Of a stretch of DNA of 52,316 nt, positions 43,505 to 51,734 are shown piece by piece. The stretch spans positions 1-52,316 of the forward strand of contig JACNJL010000056.1 of NCBI GenBank assembly GCA_014382585.1, in the 5' to 3' direction. Made by a program: the position numbers and the translations under genes. The stretch comes from Limisphaerales bacterium (GTDB lineage Bacteria; Verrucomicrobiota; Verrucomicrobiia; Limisphaerales; UBA1100). Each line of letters starts with the position of its first letter. The stretch's first letter is position 1. Below the pieces are notes generated by a model that had not been told where the DNA came from, did no database searches, and saw only the letters and a program-made list of their open reading frames with translations.

Positions 43505-43582
43505 GGGGCGTTTCAGATTTACGTGAAAGACCCCGATGGCCACACCATCGAGCTGTGCACCACACCCGATGTGATAATCTAA
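43505..43582 (+). pseudogene. VOC gene remnant, including 57-base repeat copy 2
   Basis: Bases 43505-43561 are identical to 41449-41505 and keep the VOC reading frame ([19 protein letters not shown]). The end then differs (TPDVII and stop at 43580-43582 instead of ASVAN). No VOC sequence precedes it, so it is a fragment. The different tail suggests that it came from a VOC paralog or has been altered since duplication. Confidence 0.8.
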
Positions 43583-43611
43583 TAAAAAAACCCGGACATT
43601 TCTGCCCGGGT
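43583..43611 (-). terminator. Rho-independent terminator of the gene at 43646-44122
   Basis: ACCCGG at 43590-43595 pairs with CCGGGT at 43606-43611. On the minus strand the stem is followed by seven T (43584-43590). It lies 35 bases past the stop at 43646. Confidence 0.75.
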
Positions 43612-43645
43612 GTAATTCATTTCAGCTCTTCCTGGATGCTGACTA

Positions 43646-44122
43646 TCATGTACCATCAGCTCCAACACCCTCTGTGGCTATGACCTTACTCTCCGCCTGA
43701 CTGGCGGTGCGGAGCATTGCTATTCCGGCTATAATACTCAGGTATGCGCCCACCCCCATTCCTTTGAATAATTTGCCGCCCACACCAACGAGATAAAAGG
43801 CGAATATCAATATTGGCACAGCCCCACAGGCAATATAAATGGGTTTCTTATGGGCGATTGCAGCCACTAATCCAGCCAATGGAATAAGAGCCAGAATTTG
43901 CAGTTGCCATGTGGGTGGAGTGTCACCTCCAGCCCCGCCGGAACCCCCCTCATTTTCACTGCCCATATCCCCCATATCGCCAAACAATTCCTCAGCCGGA
44001 TTTGAACCACTGCCCATTTTAACAAGGTCCAACCCCGAACAACTAATTGGCCCCATCGATATAAATGGCAGGAAAAAACCAACTACTAATATGACTCCAC
44101 AGAACCTAGGTATTTGATGCAT
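43646..44122 (-). CDS. membrane protein of unknown function
   Basis: The 158-residue protein has a hydrophobic N-terminus (FCGVILVVGFFLPFISMG), a Gly/Ser/acidic linker of about 40 residues (GDMGDMGSENEGGSGGAGG) and then three hydrophobic segments (LQILALIPLAGLVAAIA, IYIACGAVPILIFAFYLVG, VGAYLSIIAGIAMLRT). It resembles small bacterial membrane proteins of unknown role; no named family is recognised. It is transcribed alone, with its own terminator. The DNA is more AT-rich than its neighbours, which with the adjacent repeat hints at a disturbed region. The next gene on this side (44391-45263) is 268 bases away. That gap holds a small tandem repeat (CGAGCCATACC twice at 44257-44278) and no gene that could be supported. 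Confidence 0.7.
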   Translation of the reverse strand: MHQIPRFCGVILVVGFFLPFISMGPISCSGLDLVKMGSGSNPAEELFGDMGDMGSENEGGSGGAGGDTPPTWQLQILALIPLAGLVAAIAHKKPIYIACGAVPILIFAFYLVGVGGKLFKGMGVGAYLSIIAGIAMLRTASQAESKVIATEGVGADGT

Positions 44123-44390
44123 TTTCGTTTCTCTTTCGTTTATTTTGTTTCCATTTTATAGCGCGTTCTTAAGAGAATAGTAACTGCTACTTTGTTCTTC
44201 AATGACAAGTTGTCCACAAAACCCACAGAATCAAATTGGATTTTCTTCCTGAAATTCGAGCCATACCCGAGCCATACCCGTGCCATTGATGGATTGAAGG
44301 GGCATCAACGCGTGCGGCCCATCCGCTTTGCGGGGCAACCGGCAATGACGATTCATAGCCAAAGCCACCGCGCGTGGCCAAGTCCGCCGA

Positions 44391-45263
44391 TTAACCATTG
44401 GCGATGAGCAGTGGCTTGTCACCGCGCTCGATGAGGTCTTTGCAAAGACTGCCGGTGAAAAATTCCACGACGCCGCTGCTGCCGTGGGCGCCGAGGGCGA
44501 TGAGGTCGAAGGACTTGCTGAAATCCGAGTTGAGTAATTCGCGGATGTCACCCGATTCGGTTTTCACTTCCACGTGATCGAAGCCGTGCGAGCGCAGGAA
44601 CCCGGCGGATTTAGTGAGCAACTCGATGCTGCCGTTGCCGCTGTCCGCACAATGCAACAGCGTGACGCGCACTTTGGAACGCCCGTAAAGCCGCGCGAAT
44701 TGCCGCAGCGCGCGCATCGAATGGAGGCTGCCGTTGAGGGCGATCAGCGCGTCGAATTCGTCGTCCGGCTTCCAGCCCAAAGGCACGGCGAAGACCGGCG
44801 CGAGTGAGCGGTCCATAATCGTTTCCAGTGAATCGCCCGGCTCATCGTCATCGGTGCCATACTCGCCGTCATCGCCCGCGCCGCTGCCGTAGGTGAAAAA
44901 CGTGCGCAAGCCAATGACCACGCAGTCAAAATAATTGGATTCCTCCAAAATCGCCGCGGCCGGCGTACCTTGCATTTCGAATTCCGTGTGCCGTACGCCC
45001 GCCGCTTCGCAACGCGCGCTGAAGTTGGCCAGCAATTCTTCCATCAACTTGTGATACTCCGCTTCCTTGGCGGCGATGCTCGTCTTGGCAAATTTCATGG
45101 CGCCCAGCGGCACGGCGCCCACGGAACGATTAATGCCCTCCACATCCAGCACGACCAACCCTTCCAGACTGGCATCGTGATGCTTTGCAAGCCAGCAAGC
45201 ATAGTCGATGGCGGAGTCGGTGTAGGTGGATTTATCGAGACAAACCAGAATGCGATTAATCAT
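44391..45263 (-). CDS. tandem universal stress protein
   Basis: The ATG at 45263 gives 290 residues made of two Usp domains. The first begins INRILVCLDKSTYTDSAIDYA, the second near FDALIALNGSLHSMRALRQF. The C-terminal domain keeps the ATP motif G-2x-G-9x-G-S as GAHGSSGVVEFFTGS; the first domain lacks it and carries an acidic insertion (GAGDDGEYGTDDDEPGD). Usp proteins are cytoplasmic, bind ATP or not, and rise under starvation and stress. Alternating active and inactive domains are common in tandem Usps. A hairpin lies directly upstream of the start. No function beyond stress response can be given. Confidence 0.85.
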   Translation of the reverse strand: MINRILVCLDKSTYTDSAIDYACWLAKHHDASLEGLVVLDVEGINRSVGAVPLGAMKFAKTSIAAKEAEYHKLMEELLANFSARCEAAGVRHTEFEMQGTPAAAILEESNYFDCVVIGLRTFFTYGSGAGDDGEYGTDDDEPGDSLETIMDRSLAPVFAVPLGWKPDDEFDALIALNGSLHSMRALRQFARLYGRSKVRVTLLHCADSGNGSIELLTKSAGFLRSHGFDHVEVKTESGDIRELLNSDFSKSFDLIALGAHGSSGVVEFFTGSLCKDLIERGDKPLLIANG

Positions 45264-45273
45264 GGTAAAGGTT

Positions 45274-45293
45274 GGGCGAGAAAGACCTCGCCC
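45274..45293. repeat. perfect hairpin just before the Usp start
   Basis: GGGCGAG (45274-45280) pairs with CTCGCCC (45287-45293), with a 6-base loop. It lies 10 bases upstream of the Usp ATG (minus strand) and 36 bases past the sulfatase stop. No T run follows on the minus strand. It may affect Usp translation or be a REP-like element. Confidence 0.5.
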
Positions 45294-45329
45294 ATCTGCC
45301 GTTATTAAAACCACATTTTTATCACGAAT

Positions 45330-46790
45330 TCAATCCTTAAATCCGCGTAGAAACAATTCGTCCCCTTGATCGTGAAACCATTGATTGAGGGAACGCCGCA
45401 TGTGCTGCAGACGCGCGCGCCGCACCGGCGAACGGGACAGATCATTCAACTCATACGGGTCGTCCGTGAGGTTGAAAAGCTGGTGTCGGCCGGTCTGGAG
45501 ATAAAACACCAACTTCCAGTTTTCCATCCAGATCATCCGCTGCACATCCTGAAAATAACCATAACCCGCCGAATGCACATTTTGCCGCTGGCCGCGCAAT
45601 AATGGCGCAAGACTCTGGGCCTCCACGGTTTTGGGGATGGGCAAGCCCGCCAGATCACACACGGTGGGAAACATATCCCGCAAAAAACCAAACGCCGGCA
45701 CACGCTGGCCTTTGGCAATGCCGGGGCCGCTGATCATGAACGGCACGCGGATGGTGTGATCGTACATATTCTGTTTCCCCATCAACCCGTGACTGCCGAG
45801 TGCCAAGCCGTGGTCGCTGGTGAAAATGATAAACGTATTCGCCAACCGCCCATCGGCGCGAAGTTGGGCGAGCATTCGGCCCACCTGTGTGTCAATGTGA
45901 TCCACCACCGCGTAATAAACCGCCAGCTCGTCGAGCACATCCGCCTTGGTGCGTGGCCACGGCAACAGCGCTTCATCGCGACCCTTGAGGTTGCCGTGGT
46001 CGAAGGGATGCTCGGGTTTGAAATTCTCCGGCAGTTTCATTTTTGCGCGAGTATATTTTTTATCGTAGCCGGGCGGAACGACCAACGGATCGTGCGGTCC
46101 GGTGAAATTCACGTGCAGAAAAAATGGCTGCTCCGGCTGTTTGGTTTTGCGTTTCAAAAATTCCAGTGCACCATCGGCAATGTACTTGTCCGTCAACGGT
46201 GTGAGCCCGATGCCCTTTTGCAAATCCGGTTTACCGTTGGAATTTTTAAACGTCCAATTTCGATAACCGGTGATCGGCCGACCTTTGCGCCCGCGAATCA
46301 CTTCACCCTTTTTCCAAGTGCCCCCGCCGCTACTGAAGAGCCCGCGCGCTTCGTGATACCCGCGAGTGGTGGGCTGGCCGTCATTCATCCACTTGCCGCT
46401 GTACCACGAGTGATACCCGCCCGCCGCCATCGCCGCCGGCCAGAGGGTGAGTTTGGGATTCATCTTCTCCCGCCCCAAACCGCGCACGCCATTGCGGTAG
46501 CCGGTGCAGCCGGTGAGGATTTCCGCGCGACTGGGCACGCAAAGCGGATTGGAGCAAATGAAGTTTTCAAACGTCGCCCCATTGTTCACCAACCAATCAA
46601 GATGGGGTGTATCAATGCGCGGATTGCCCAGCGCGCCGATGGTATCGGGCCGCTGATCGTCAGTGACAATGACTAAAAAGTTCGGCTTCGCCGCCCACAA
46701 CGTCAACGACATCAGCCACAGCGCAATCAGGCATCGCATCCAAAAAGGATGCCGCCGCGGGCGATGATTTGCATCAACTTTTTTCCGCAC
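45330..46790 (-). CDS. sulfatase, formylglycine type (S1)
   Basis: The 486-residue exported enzyme carries NFLVIVTDDQRPDTIGALG (metal Asp-Asp), the maturation motif CVPSR (Cys84), WYSGKWMNDG and FTSDHGLALGSHGLMGKQN. An ATG at 46739 gives a shorter leader (MRCLIALWLMSLTLWA) that looks like a cleaner signal peptide; the one at 46790 overlaps the DUF2061 gene by 17 bases. The features resemble iduronate-2-sulfatase/choline-sulfatase-type enzymes, but no substrate can be fixed. It is downstream of zwf-pgl-DUF2061 on the same strand, which is an odd company for a polysaccharide enzyme. Confidence 0.93.
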   Translation of the reverse strand: MRKKVDANHRPRRHPFWMRCLIALWLMSLTLWAAKPNFLVIVTDDQRPDTIGALGNPRIDTPHLDWLVNNGATFENFICSNPLCVPSRAEILTGCTGYRNGVRGLGREKMNPKLTLWPAAMAAGGYHSWYSGKWMNDGQPTTRGYHEARGLFSSGGGTWKKGEVIRGRKGRPITGYRNWTFKNSNGKPDLQKGIGLTPLTDKYIADGALEFLKRKTKQPEQPFFLHVNFTGPHDPLVVPPGYDKKYTRAKMKLPENFKPEHPFDHGNLKGRDEALLPWPRTKADVLDELAVYYAVVDHIDTQVGRMLAQLRADGRLANTFIIFTSDHGLALGSHGLMGKQNMYDHTIRVPFMISGPGIAKGQRVPAFGFLRDMFPTVCDLAGLPIPKTVEAQSLAPLLRGQRQNVHSAGYGYFQDVQRMIWMENWKLVFYLQTGRHQLFNLTDDPYELNDLSRSPVRRARLQHMRRSLNQWFHDQGDELFLRGFKD

Positions 46791-47052
46791 TCACCCACGT
46801 ACGCACCGTTCCCAGCGGCATTTGGGCCCACGCGCGTTCGTGCAAATAATAGATCAGGAATTTTGCGGGGAATTCGACAAGCGCGATCATAATCGCCAAG
46901 CGAACATCTTTCGACCAAAAATAAGCAATGAGCGCGGTGATCAGCGTTGCCAAAATGCGCCAGCTAAGGCCTTTAAGCACGCTGCGCAGGCGCGATTCGC
47001 GGATGACTTCGGTGGCGGCGGTGGAATCAGTTCCCAGTTTGTCGGCGTCCAT
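46774..47052 (-). CDS. DUF2061 small membrane protein
   Basis: The 92-residue protein matches DUF2061: SRLRSVLKGLSWRILATLIT followed by a membrane helix, VRLAIMIALVEFPAKFLIYY and LHERAWAQMPLG. These are two-helix inner-membrane proteins found in many bacteria with no established function. It begins nine bases after the pgl stop and overlaps the long form of the sulfatase by 17 bases, so it is part of the same transcript. Confidence 0.85.
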   Translation of the reverse strand: MDADKLGTDSTAATEVIRESRLRSVLKGLSWRILATLITALIAYFWSKDVRLAIMIALVEFPAKFLIYYLHERAWAQMPLGTVRTWVSAEKS

Positions 47053-47061
47053 GCGCGAAGG

Positions 47062-47760
47062 CTACGCCAAATTGAAGTCGGTGAAAATCTCCGTGTGTGT
47101 CCTGCTTTGCAAAACCCGCGCAAGCGGTGTGTTGCCATCCGGCGCGAGTGAAGCACGCAAGGCATTCTTTTTCCCTTCGCCTGAAGCCAGCACCCATACC
47201 TCGCGCGCGGCGGCCAGCGCGGGAAAGCCCAGCGTGATGCGGCGCGGCGGCGGTTTGGGGCCGGTGACGGCGCGATAAACTGATGGAGAATCCAACGCCT
47301 CCGAATCGCCGGGGAAAAGCGAAGCCACGTGGCCGTCCTCGCCTAAACCGAGAAAAACCAAATCAAGAATCGGTTGACCCTCATCATCCAAATCCGCAAT
47401 GCGGCAAATCTCTGCTTCGGCCTGTTGCACGGCAAAGGCTTCGCCGCGTTCGGTGAGGATGCGATGCACCTGCGCTTCGGGCACTTTCATTGCCAACAAC
47501 AAACGCACGGCGGCGAGTTTGAAATTGCTCTCCTCATCCGTGGGCGAAACACAGCGTTCATCGCCCCAAAAAAAATGTGCGTTCGCAAACGCATCCGGCG
47601 AAGCTTCCGCCGCCACTGCCGCGTACAATAATTTCGGGATGCGTCCGCCGGAAAGTGCCACCGTAAATGAATCGCGCAGATCCATCGCACTGAGCCAACG
47701 GACGGCGGCCTCGGCGGCCAGTGCCTCGGCATTGGGAAAGCGGCAAAGCGTGTGATTCAT
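47062..47760 (-). CDS. pgl: 6-phosphogluconolactonase
   Basis: The ATG at 47760 gives 232 residues and overlaps the zwf stop by four bases (ATGA). The enzyme hydrolyses 6-phosphogluconolactone, the second step of the oxidative pentose phosphate pathway. Family motifs: FTVALSGGRIPKLLYAAVAA, HFFWGDERCVSPTDEESNF, LVFLGLGEDGHVASLFPG and RRITLGFPALAAAREVWVL. The long frame to 47910 runs into zwf and is not used. No 6-phosphogluconate dehydrogenase gene is in the window. Confidence 0.95.
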   Translation of the reverse strand: MNHTLCRFPNAEALAAEAAVRWLSAMDLRDSFTVALSGGRIPKLLYAAVAAEASPDAFANAHFFWGDERCVSPTDEESNFKLAAVRLLLAMKVPEAQVHRILTERGEAFAVQQAEAEICRIADLDDEGQPILDLVFLGLGEDGHVASLFPGDSEALDSPSVYRAVTGPKPPPRRITLGFPALAAAREVWVLASGEGKKNALRASLAPDGNTPLARVLQSRTHTEIFTDFNLA

Positions 47761-49313
47761 TTCGCAGGCTGGGGGTTGTGCCACACGTGGCCGTCCTGCG
47801 CGAGGAGGTCTTCCGCCGCCTCGGGCCCCCACGTGCCGGCCGCATAAAATTCGCGGTTGCTCAATGGCTCCCCCCCCCAACCGGAGCGGATGGTATCGAC
47901 AAATTGCCACGCGGTTTCCACTTCATCGCGTCGGATAAACAATGTGGCATCGCCCGCCATCGCCTCAAGCAACAGGCGCTCGTACGCCTCGGGGGTGTAC
48001 GCTCCAAATTCCGCATCGTAGCCAAAGTGCATCCGCACCGGGCGCGTGGCGATGGTGGTGCCGGGCACTTTGCCATTGAAGCGAAGAAAAATCCCTTCAT
48101 CGGGTTGTAGGCGAAGAGTCAGTGCATTGCGATCCAAATTAAGATCGCCCTCTGCAGCGAAGAGCACACTCGGCGTGGGGCGAAATTGCACGCGCACCTC
48201 GCTGGCGCGCAACGGCAGATTTTTTCCCGTACGCAAATAAAACGGCACACCGCTCCAGCGCCAGTTGTCGATGAAGAGTTTGAGCGCGGCGTACGTTTCC
48301 ACATTACTCCCGGCATCCACCCGCTCCTCCTGCCGATAGCCCGCGCGGTTATCACCATTCACCGTGCCGGCAAAATACTGGCCACGTACCACTTGCTGCG
48401 CCACCGTCTCGGGCGTCATAGGGCGAATGGATTTAAGCGCCTTTACTTTTTCATTCCGGATATCTTCCGCGGCCAACGAAGGGGGCGGCTCCATAGCCAC
48501 GAGCGAGAGGATTTGCAGGAGATGATTTTGCATCATATCGCGCATCGTGCCCGATTCCTCAAAATAACCGCCGCGGCTGCCCACGCCGATGTCTTCGCTC
48601 ACGGTGATTTGCACATGCTCGATGGCCTCGCGATGCCAAAGCTGCTCGAAGATGGCGTTTGAGAAACGGAACATCATAATGTTCTGCACCGTTTCCTTGC
48701 CGAGATAATGGTCGATGCGGAGAATTTGCCGCTCGCGCGCGTGCTTCACCAGTTGGGCGTTGAGTTCGCGCGCGGATTGCAGATCGTGCCCGAAGGGTTT
48801 CTCCACCACCACGCGCTGCCAAAACGGATCGCCCTCTTCCCACCGATGCAGCAGCTTCGCATCGTGCAGCCGGTCCACCACATCGCCAAACAAGCTCGGT
48901 GAAATCGCCAGATAAAAAATCAAATTATTTGCGAGCTGTTCGTTGCCGAAATCCGCCAAGCGCGTCCCCAAGCTCGCGTAGGCCTTGGCGTCGGTGAGAT
49001 CGCCGCGATGGTAAAACAAATTTGCCGCAAAAGTTTCCCATTGCTTAGCATCAACATTGGGCGACCGCGAGAAGCGCTCGATGCCCGCCTTCATTTCCTC
49101 GCGCCAACTTTCATCCGTCTTATCCCGCCGCGCAAAGCCCACCACACGGAAGGGTTCGGGCATCTGCCCGTCCTTGTATAAGTGAAACAACGCCGGGATC
49201 AGCTTACGCACCGTGAGATCGCCACTCGCGCCAAAAATCACAATGGTACACGGTTCATCCGCCTTGCGCCCCTCATCCAGCCGCGAAAGGCCAGGAATTA
49301 CAGCAGTTTCCAT
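47757..49313 (-). CDS. zwf: glucose-6-phosphate 1-dehydrogenase
   Basis: The 518-residue enzyme oxidises glucose 6-phosphate with NADP+ to 6-phosphogluconolactone. The Rossmann motif is IFGASGDLTVRKLIPALFHL. The substrate-binding signature is RIDHYLGKETVQNIMMFRFSN (RIDHYLGK, with the catalytic His in it). FSRSPNVDAKQWETFAANLF and VPFYLRTGKNLPLRASEVR also match. It is at the upper end of the normal length. It is the first gene of zwf-pgl-DUF2061-sulfatase; no promoter could be singled out in the gap to the pseudopilin gene. Confidence 0.97.
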   Translation of the reverse strand: METAVIPGLSRLDEGRKADEPCTIVIFGASGDLTVRKLIPALFHLYKDGQMPEPFRVVGFARRDKTDESWREEMKAGIERFSRSPNVDAKQWETFAANLFYHRGDLTDAKAYASLGTRLADFGNEQLANNLIFYLAISPSLFGDVVDRLHDAKLLHRWEEGDPFWQRVVVEKPFGHDLQSARELNAQLVKHARERQILRIDHYLGKETVQNIMMFRFSNAIFEQLWHREAIEHVQITVSEDIGVGSRGGYFEESGTMRDMMQNHLLQILSLVAMEPPPSLAAEDIRNEKVKALKSIRPMTPETVAQQVVRGQYFAGTVNGDNRAGYRQEERVDAGSNVETYAALKLFIDNWRWSGVPFYLRTGKNLPLRASEVRVQFRPTPSVLFAAEGDLNLDRNALTLRLQPDEGIFLRFNGKVPGTTIATRPVRMHFGYDAEFGAYTPEAYERLLLEAMAGDATLFIRRDEVETAWQFVDTIRSGWGGEPLSNREFYAAGTWGPEAAEDLLAQDGHVWHNPQPAK

Positions 49314-49377
49314 ATGCGCGACAGCATAGGGGGCGAATGATAGACAAACAATACCTGAGCCAATTTGAACCTAAACT

Positions 49378-49408
49378 TTGCGTGAAAACACTTCATGTTG
49401 CGTGAAAA
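49378..49408 (+). promoter_or_regulatory. direct repeat in the pseudopilin upstream region
   Basis: TTGCGTGAAAA occurs at 49378-49388 and again at 49398-49408, exactly 20 bases apart, two helical turns. It lies in an AT-rich 247-base gap between zwf and the pseudopilin gene that shows no other gene. This spacing suits a protein that binds the same face of the DNA twice. Confidence 0.35.
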
Positions 49409-49560
49409 TCACACCTGAAAACGGACAATTACTGTGAATAAATCGGAGAAAATTCAAAAAATTGGAAATTAAGAGCATTTTTTTTACGGCATGAAATCTG
49501 CTTGAAAAATCGCAACTGACTACCAAGTCATAACCCAAAACCAATAAAAAACCCAATACC

Positions 49561-50316
49561 ATGAACAAATCATCAAAAATTCAAAGCGGTTTCACGCTGA
49601 TTGAGCTTTTGGTAGTGATTGCCATTATCGGCATCCTCGCCTCCATGCTCCTCCCCGTGCTGGCCAAAGCCAAAGCCAAAGCTCACCAAGTGAAAAGCGC
49701 CAACAACATCAAACAAGTCCGCCTCGGCATCAAGCAATGGTCCGACAACGACTTTGAAGGCGGCAACCCCAACTACCGCGGTCAAGACTGGAACTACAAT
49801 TTCTGGTACCACAAAGCAGTCGAGTACAACGGTTACGATGCCAACGTGTTGTACAGCCCGGCCACATTGATGAACAAGCGCGACTGGTGGGGCAACGCGG
49901 TGAAGAGCTGGTGCGCGTGGAACAAAAATCCAAAAATCAACAACGGCCAACGTGTTTCAGGCAGCTACGCCTACAACGCCTGGCAACACCCCGACATTTG
50001 GCAGGAAAATCATCGCGATTGGAACTGGTTGTATCAGGATGATTCCGAAGGCCAACCCGACATGGCCCCGCTCTTGGCAGACTCCATTTGGGTCGACACT
50101 TGGCCCCGCGAGAGCGACTCCATCGCCTCGTCTTGGAAAGGTAGCAACGGCGGTATGCAACGCGTGTGCGTGGATCGTCACAATGGCCGCAGCCTCGTTT
50201 CCTTTAATGACGGGCACACTGAAGCCGTAGAACTGCGTAACCTCTGGACTCTCCATTGGCACAAAGATTGGAAGACCCCCACAACTCTTCCCGATCCCAA
50301 AGTACGCGATGAATAG
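49561..50316 (+). CDS. type II secretion-like pseudopilin with H-x9-DG motif
   Basis: The 251-residue protein starts with a prepilin leader ([10 protein letters not shown]), cut before the Phe of [20 protein letters not shown] by prepilin peptidase, which also methylates that residue. The hydrophobic helix anchors it in the membrane until assembly. The exposed domain is rich in Trp, Asn and Tyr and ends with [20 protein letters not shown], the H-x9-DG pattern common in the expanded pseudopilin families of Verrucomicrobia, Lentisphaerae and Planctomycetes. No secretion ATPase or secretin is nearby, so it may be a scattered family member. A small lipoprotein gene and a strong terminator follow. 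Confidence 0.92.
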   Translation: MNKSSKIQSGFTLIELLVVIAIIGILASMLLPVLAKAKAKAHQVKSANNIKQVRLGIKQWSDNDFEGGNPNYRGQDWNYNFWYHKAVEYNGYDANVLYSPATLMNKRDWWGNAVKSWCAWNKNPKINNGQRVSGSYAYNAWQHPDIWQENHRDWNWLYQDDSEGQPDMAPLLADSIWVDTWPRESDSIASSWKGSNGGMQRVCVDRHNGRSLVSFNDGHTEAVELRNLWTLHWHKDWKTPTTLPDPKVRDE

Positions 50317-50361
50317 AATGGTTGCACCGAACCGGAAAATATGAGATCAATCGGCCGTTCT

Positions 50362-50550
50362 ATGAAACTAAAACAACTGATTAAACACACCACCTGTATG
50401 GCCGCCCTGTGCGCCTTCATGGTGGGTTGCGGCAGTGACGCCGATGAAGGGGATGATCCCATGGCTAATGAAAAACCGCCCACCCCGGGCGAAGGCCCTG
50501 ATGGAGCCGGCGGCGGAGAAGGTGCCGGTACAGGCACCGAAGGCAACTAG
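50362..50550 (+). CDS. mini-lipoprotein
   Basis: Starting at the ATG at 50362 (an upstream ATG at 50341 is possible), the product has 62 residues: a basic start MKLKQLIKH, a hydrophobic leader ending AFMVGCG, which fits a lipobox, and then an acidic, Gly/Pro-rich tail (DADEGDDPMANEKPPTPGEG) with no folded domain. The mature form would be a lipid-anchored peptide of about 37 residues. It begins 45 bases after the pseudopilin and is closed by a terminator, so the two are one transcript. The function is unknown. Confidence 0.65.
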   Translation: MKLKQLIKHTTCMAALCAFMVGCGSDADEGDDPMANEKPPTPGEGPDGAGGGEGAGTGTEGN

Positions 50551-50569
50551 CCCACTACACAAATCACAC

Positions 50570-50597
50570 AACCGCCCGTACTTCGGGCGGTTTTTTT
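50570..50597 (+). terminator. Rho-independent terminator of the pseudopilin/lipoprotein transcript
   Basis: AACCGCCCG (50570-50578) pairs perfectly with CGGGCGGTT (50584-50592), with a 5-base loop, and the T run continues to 50597. Read on the other strand it is followed by few T, so it serves mainly the plus strand. Confidence 0.92.
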
Positions 50598-50612
50598 GTG
50601 CCCGCAAACAAA

Positions 50613-51734
50613 CTAGTGCTGATAAATCGGAAGGAAATGATATTTCACCGAAAGGCTCAACATTGCCAAGCTGGTGCAGTACACCCGCCCCGCGCCACTC
50701 TCCATCCCGTTATTGCCCGACCACGAACCGTCCACACTTTGCAGTGGCATCAGCAGTTTCTCGGTGATATCGCGCGCGTTTCGGGCAGTGTCCCCCTTGC
50801 GCTTTTGCATGCCCTGCGAGTAGTAATAGGTGCCGTAATAAAACCATTGTTCTCGCTTGGTCACCGCCTTTCGCTTGAGCCAGTTGACCGAGCCAAGGAC
50901 CTCCGGCGCTTCGTATTCGCCACACACCTGTAGGCTGAGCAGCCCCGCCGCCGTGGTGGAATAACGCGGCGGCTGGTTGGGCATATAACCGCAGCCGCTG
51001 TTTAAATTCACCGGTCGGCCGCGCGCATCGCGCGGAGAATAATAACTGCGTTTCAAATAACGGACCGCGCTATCAATCGCATCCTTGGGCACATCAATTC
51101 CAGCATTCTTCGCCGATCGCAGGGCCATCAATTGCCACACCGTCACCGATAAATCCGAATCATTTGAAGTAGGATCATACCTCCAGCCACCCCGATGAGC
51201 CGCGTTCCCCTTCTTGGCTTTTTGCGAAACCAAAATCAAATCCACCGCCTTCGAAGTGTACTTGCGCAGCAACCGTTCCTGATCACGATCCACTCCCATT
51301 CCCATCATTTCTGAAAGGCACAAGGTGGCAATTCCGTGGCCGTACATTCGCCCGCCATCTGAGCCATAATATTCGTACGGCCCGCCACTGCGATTACGGC
51401 GGCGATCGTTGCGCAGCATAAAGCCCAGCGCACGCTTCATCGCGATACCTTCTCGATTGGGATCACCCGGTTGATGCCCGATTGAAGCGAGCGCCATCAG
51501 GCCCAGCGCGGTAAGTGCGTAGCCGTTGCGGGCAGATTCGCGGGCCGTTGGATCCGTAAACGAACCGTCAGCCTCCTGCGAATTCACTACGAACCGCGCG
51601 CCGCGATCCAGCGCGATGTCCAATTTATCCTTCGCTTTGCCGGCGGCGGCGGGCAACAGTCCCGGCAACACCGCCAAGCCAAGCAGGGCTTGCCGTCGCG
51701 AAAGTTGCAAATGAGAGTATTCGGGCAAACTCAT
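50613..51734 (-). CDS. Tat-exported prenyltransferase/squalene-cyclase-fold repeat protein
   Basis: The 373-residue protein has a twin-arginine leader (SRRQALLGLAVLPGLLPAAA). A series of alpha-alpha repeats follows with the QW-like phrases QEADGSFTDPTARESARNGY, RGGWRYDPTSNDSDLSVT and LQSVDGSWSGNNGMESGAGR, and the DxS of DLSVTVWQ. This is the (alpha/alpha)6-barrel fold of squalene cyclases and prenyltransferase beta-subunits, but the DxDD cyclase motif is not present, so enzymatic cyclisation is unlikely. Exported members are frequent in Planctomycetes and Verrucomicrobia, with an unknown role. It overlaps the upstream gene by four bases (ATGA). Confidence 0.86.
   Translation of the reverse strand: MSLPEYSHLQLSRRQALLGLAVLPGLLPAAAGKAKDKLDIALDRGARFVVNSQEADGSFTDPTARESARNGYALTALGLMALASIGHQPGDPNREGIAMKRALGFMLRNDRRRNRSGGPYEYYGSDGGRMYGHGIATLCLSEMMGMGVDRDQERLLRKYTSKAVDLILVSQKAKKGNAAHRGGWRYDPTSNDSDLSVTVWQLMALRSAKNAGIDVPKDAIDSAVRYLKRSYYSPRDARGRPVNLNSGCGYMPNQPPRYSTTAAGLLSLQVCGEYEAPEVLGSVNWLKRKAVTKREQWFYYGTYYYSQGMQKRKGDTARNARDITEKLLMPLQSVDGSWSGNNGMESGAGRVYCTSLAMLSLSVKYHFLPIYQH

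Noticed and set aside
42569-43543. The sialidase-like frame as an intact gene starting at the GTG at 43543
   Set aside because: The first codons are antisense of the duplicated VOC end, and the same antisense string occurs at the VOC gene itself, so that start is an artefact.
44192-44407. A 71-codon plus-strand frame in the gap before the stress-protein gene
   Set aside because: It has no ribosome site, overlaps the Usp 3' end in antisense and has no recognisable feature.
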